Shown piece by piece: positions 62,844 to 64,000 of a DNA stretch of 64,000 nt. The notes beneath the pieces are model-generated. The model had not been told where the DNA came from. It ran no database searches and saw nothing but the letters and a program-made list of their open reading frames with translations. Each line of letters begins with the position of its first letter. Position 1 is the stretch's first letter. The translations under genes and the position numbers were made by a program. Source of the stretch: Paenibacillus sp. FSL H8-0079 (lineage in GTDB: Bacteria; Bacillota; Bacilli; Paenibacillales; Paenibacillaceae). Location of the stretch: NCBI RefSeq assembly GCF_037991315.1, contig NZ_CP150300.1, forward strand, positions 1,116,001 through 1,180,000. The letters are read 5' to 3'.

Positions 62844-62877
62844 AAAGAGCAAATCCTGTGATCAGGATTTGCTCTTT
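62844..62877 (-). terminator. intrinsic terminator of the 5'-nucleotidase gene
   Basis: AAAGAGCAAATCCT (62844-62857) pairs perfectly with AGGATTTGCTCTTT (62864-62877). Read on the minus strand the stem is followed by TTGTTTT. Confidence 0.85.
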
Positions 62878-62882
62878 CTCAT

Positions 62883-64000
62883 TTAACTGCCACTAACTTT
62901 CCAGTTGTCCGCCTGCTCCACCGTTAACGGCTGGTGTCTGCGGATGTAATCTTCCACCAGAGCTGCCATATCCGTGGCGCCTTCATGCAGCACCTTTTTG
63001 CCTGGATACATCGCATAATCCCCGCCGCCAGCAGCGCGGTAGCTGTTCATCACCACAGAGTATGTGCCATCCATATCCATGGGTTTACCTTCACGTTCCA
63101 ACTTCACAACTCGACTGCCGACAGGTTGGGAGATATCCAGCTCGTACTCTAGGCCGGCCCACATATCATAATTATAATGCTGAGGTTTGGGCTCCATATA
63201 GGCCGGATTGACTGCCACCTCGCCAAAAGCATTCACTTCAAAATAACGTGCTGTTTGTTCCAGTGCATCACGGATATCTTGACCGCTCAGCTCCAGCACC
63301 GTCAGCGTGTTGGGATAGATGAAGTTGGATAACACGTCCCGAACGGTGATATGGCGTCCGAATCCACGAGCTTCTTCACTCAGCATGGCGGTATTGGACA
63401 GATCAGCCCCAGTCGCTTCCATCTGCACTTGATGTACAAAAGCAATGAATGGATGTGCCTTGAGCCGAAGGGACGTAGCATTGGTGATCGATAAATCCCC
63501 ATCCACCTCGCCAATGGGTTGATCAAGCCATGCTTGTGCCTCGATTTCTACCTCATCTGTAAGTTTCATGACTGTCGCATCCGGCTCAACTTCACTATAT
63601 TCATCCAGAAGTAACAGTCGAGCCTTCTTATTGGTAATCTGCCACTTCCCGCCTGATGATAGTTCCAACTGAACAGATACATGTCCCGCACCAGTCCCAC
63701 TGAAACCCGGCTGAATGACGGTTACGCCATGAATACTAGCGGTAAGTTGACGATGTTGATGTCCGGTAAGCAATACATCGATGCCTTCGATTTCCCGGCA
63801 GATGGCATAGCCTTGATTTTCTCCGGTTAACCGTTCGGCAGGCTCGCCTGTCTCCAGATCACTCTCAAATCCCCCATGATAACTCACAATCAATACATCT
63901 GGTTGTTCATGCTCGCGTATATAGCTAACCCACGTACGAATGGTCTCCAAGGCATCAAGGAACTGTAAACCCTCAATATTTTTCGGGTGCTCCCAGTTCG
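62883..64000 (-). CDS. 5'-nucleotidase / 2',3'-cyclic phosphodiesterase family protein, partial
   Basis: The minus-strand frame stays open to the right edge, reading NWEHPKNIEGLQFLDALETI before the TTG at 63950, so the start is outside the window and about 372 C-terminal residues are present. The metallophosphatase part shows VLIVSYHGGFESDLE and DVLLTGHQHRQL (GHxH metal ligands). The 5'-nucleotidase C-terminal domain follows (ATGADLSNTAMLS, YPNTLTVLELSGQDIRDALEQ, VVMNSYRAAGGGDY). Members hydrolyse nucleotides or cyclic nucleotides, often at the cell surface; the missing N-terminus hides any signal peptide. Confidence 0.88.
   Translation of the reverse strand, partial: NWEHPKNIEGLQFLDALETIRTWVSYIREHEQPDVLIVSYHGGFESDLETGEPAERLTGENQGYAICREIEGIDVLLTGHQHRQLTASIHGVTVIQPGFSGTGAGHVSVQLELSSGGKWQITNKKARLLLLDEYSEVEPDATVMKLTDEVEIEAQAWLDQPIGEVDGDLSITNATSLRLKAHPFIAFVHQVQMEATGADLSNTAMLSEEARGFGRHITVRDVLSNFIYPNTLTVLELSGQDIRDALEQTARYFEVNAFGEVAVNPAYMEPKPQHYNYDMWAGLEYELDISQPVGSRVVKLEREGKPMDMDGTYSVVMNSYRAAGGGDYAMYPGKKVLHEGATDMAALVEDYIRRHQPLTVEQADNWKVSGS

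Overview
The window looks like chromosomal DNA of a Gram-positive endospore former, most probably a Paenibacillus or close relative. The reasons are a GerB/GerA/GerC germinant-receptor operon, a CotH-type spore-coat kinase beside a CotB-like coat protein, WXG100 and lipase proteins of the type VIIb secretion kind, strong AGGAGG ribosome-binding sites, many overlapping start/stop codons and a moderate GC content. The genus is inferred from gene content; no rRNA or tRNA gene was seen.

Left part (1-12.4 kb): the tail of an iron-siderophore ABC ATPase, then a Fur-box promoter and an eight-gene operon for an NRPS-independent (NIS) siderophore. It holds an ATP-grasp ligase, a diaminobutyrate-type aminotransferase, an MFS exporter, three IucA/IucC synthetases, an SbnG-like citrate-forming aldolase and an SbnH-like PLP decarboxylase. 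The core follows the staphyloferrin B order sbnD-E-F-G-H. A strong terminator ends it. From 12.6 to 17.7 kb come a family 2 glycoside hydrolase, a VOC protein and a stand-alone ATP-grasp protein.

Middle part (17.8-36.3 kb) is accessory, AT-richer and partly decayed. It contains a WXG-type nuclease toxin with an overlapping immunity-like gene, a DUF3427 helicase pseudogene with three lesions, an Mrr-like endonuclease, an XRE regulator facing a HEPN-like gene, a MazG-like pyrophosphohydrolase, a broken PLD-like gene, a MerR/TipAS regulator with a zincin under a 19-bp-spacer promoter, galactokinase, and a lipase toxin locus with two small helical partners, a divergent lipoprotein and a truncated second copy of that lipoprotein.

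Right part (36.3-64 kb): the ger operon (order B-A-C), an NAD-dependent dehydrogenase, a NERD protein and a lipoprotein. Next is a large tellurite-resistance-type (Ter) stress locus headed by a near-perfect sigma-W-type promoter: TerB, three TerD, a TerD-TerA-like fusion, then a CitE-like / phosphoribosyltransferase / StiP-like / HAD / ATP-grasp biosynthetic block, and an XpaC-like plus TelA pair. After that come the CotB-like/CotH pair, a heterodimeric ABC exporter preceded by a 23-codon leader ORF, and a 5'-nucleotidase-family gene cut by the right edge.

The most interesting items are the NIS operon with its extra ATP-grasp ligase, the lipase toxin locus with duplicated lipoprotein, the Ter locus with its biosynthetic block, and the Cys/His-repeat coat protein next to CotH.
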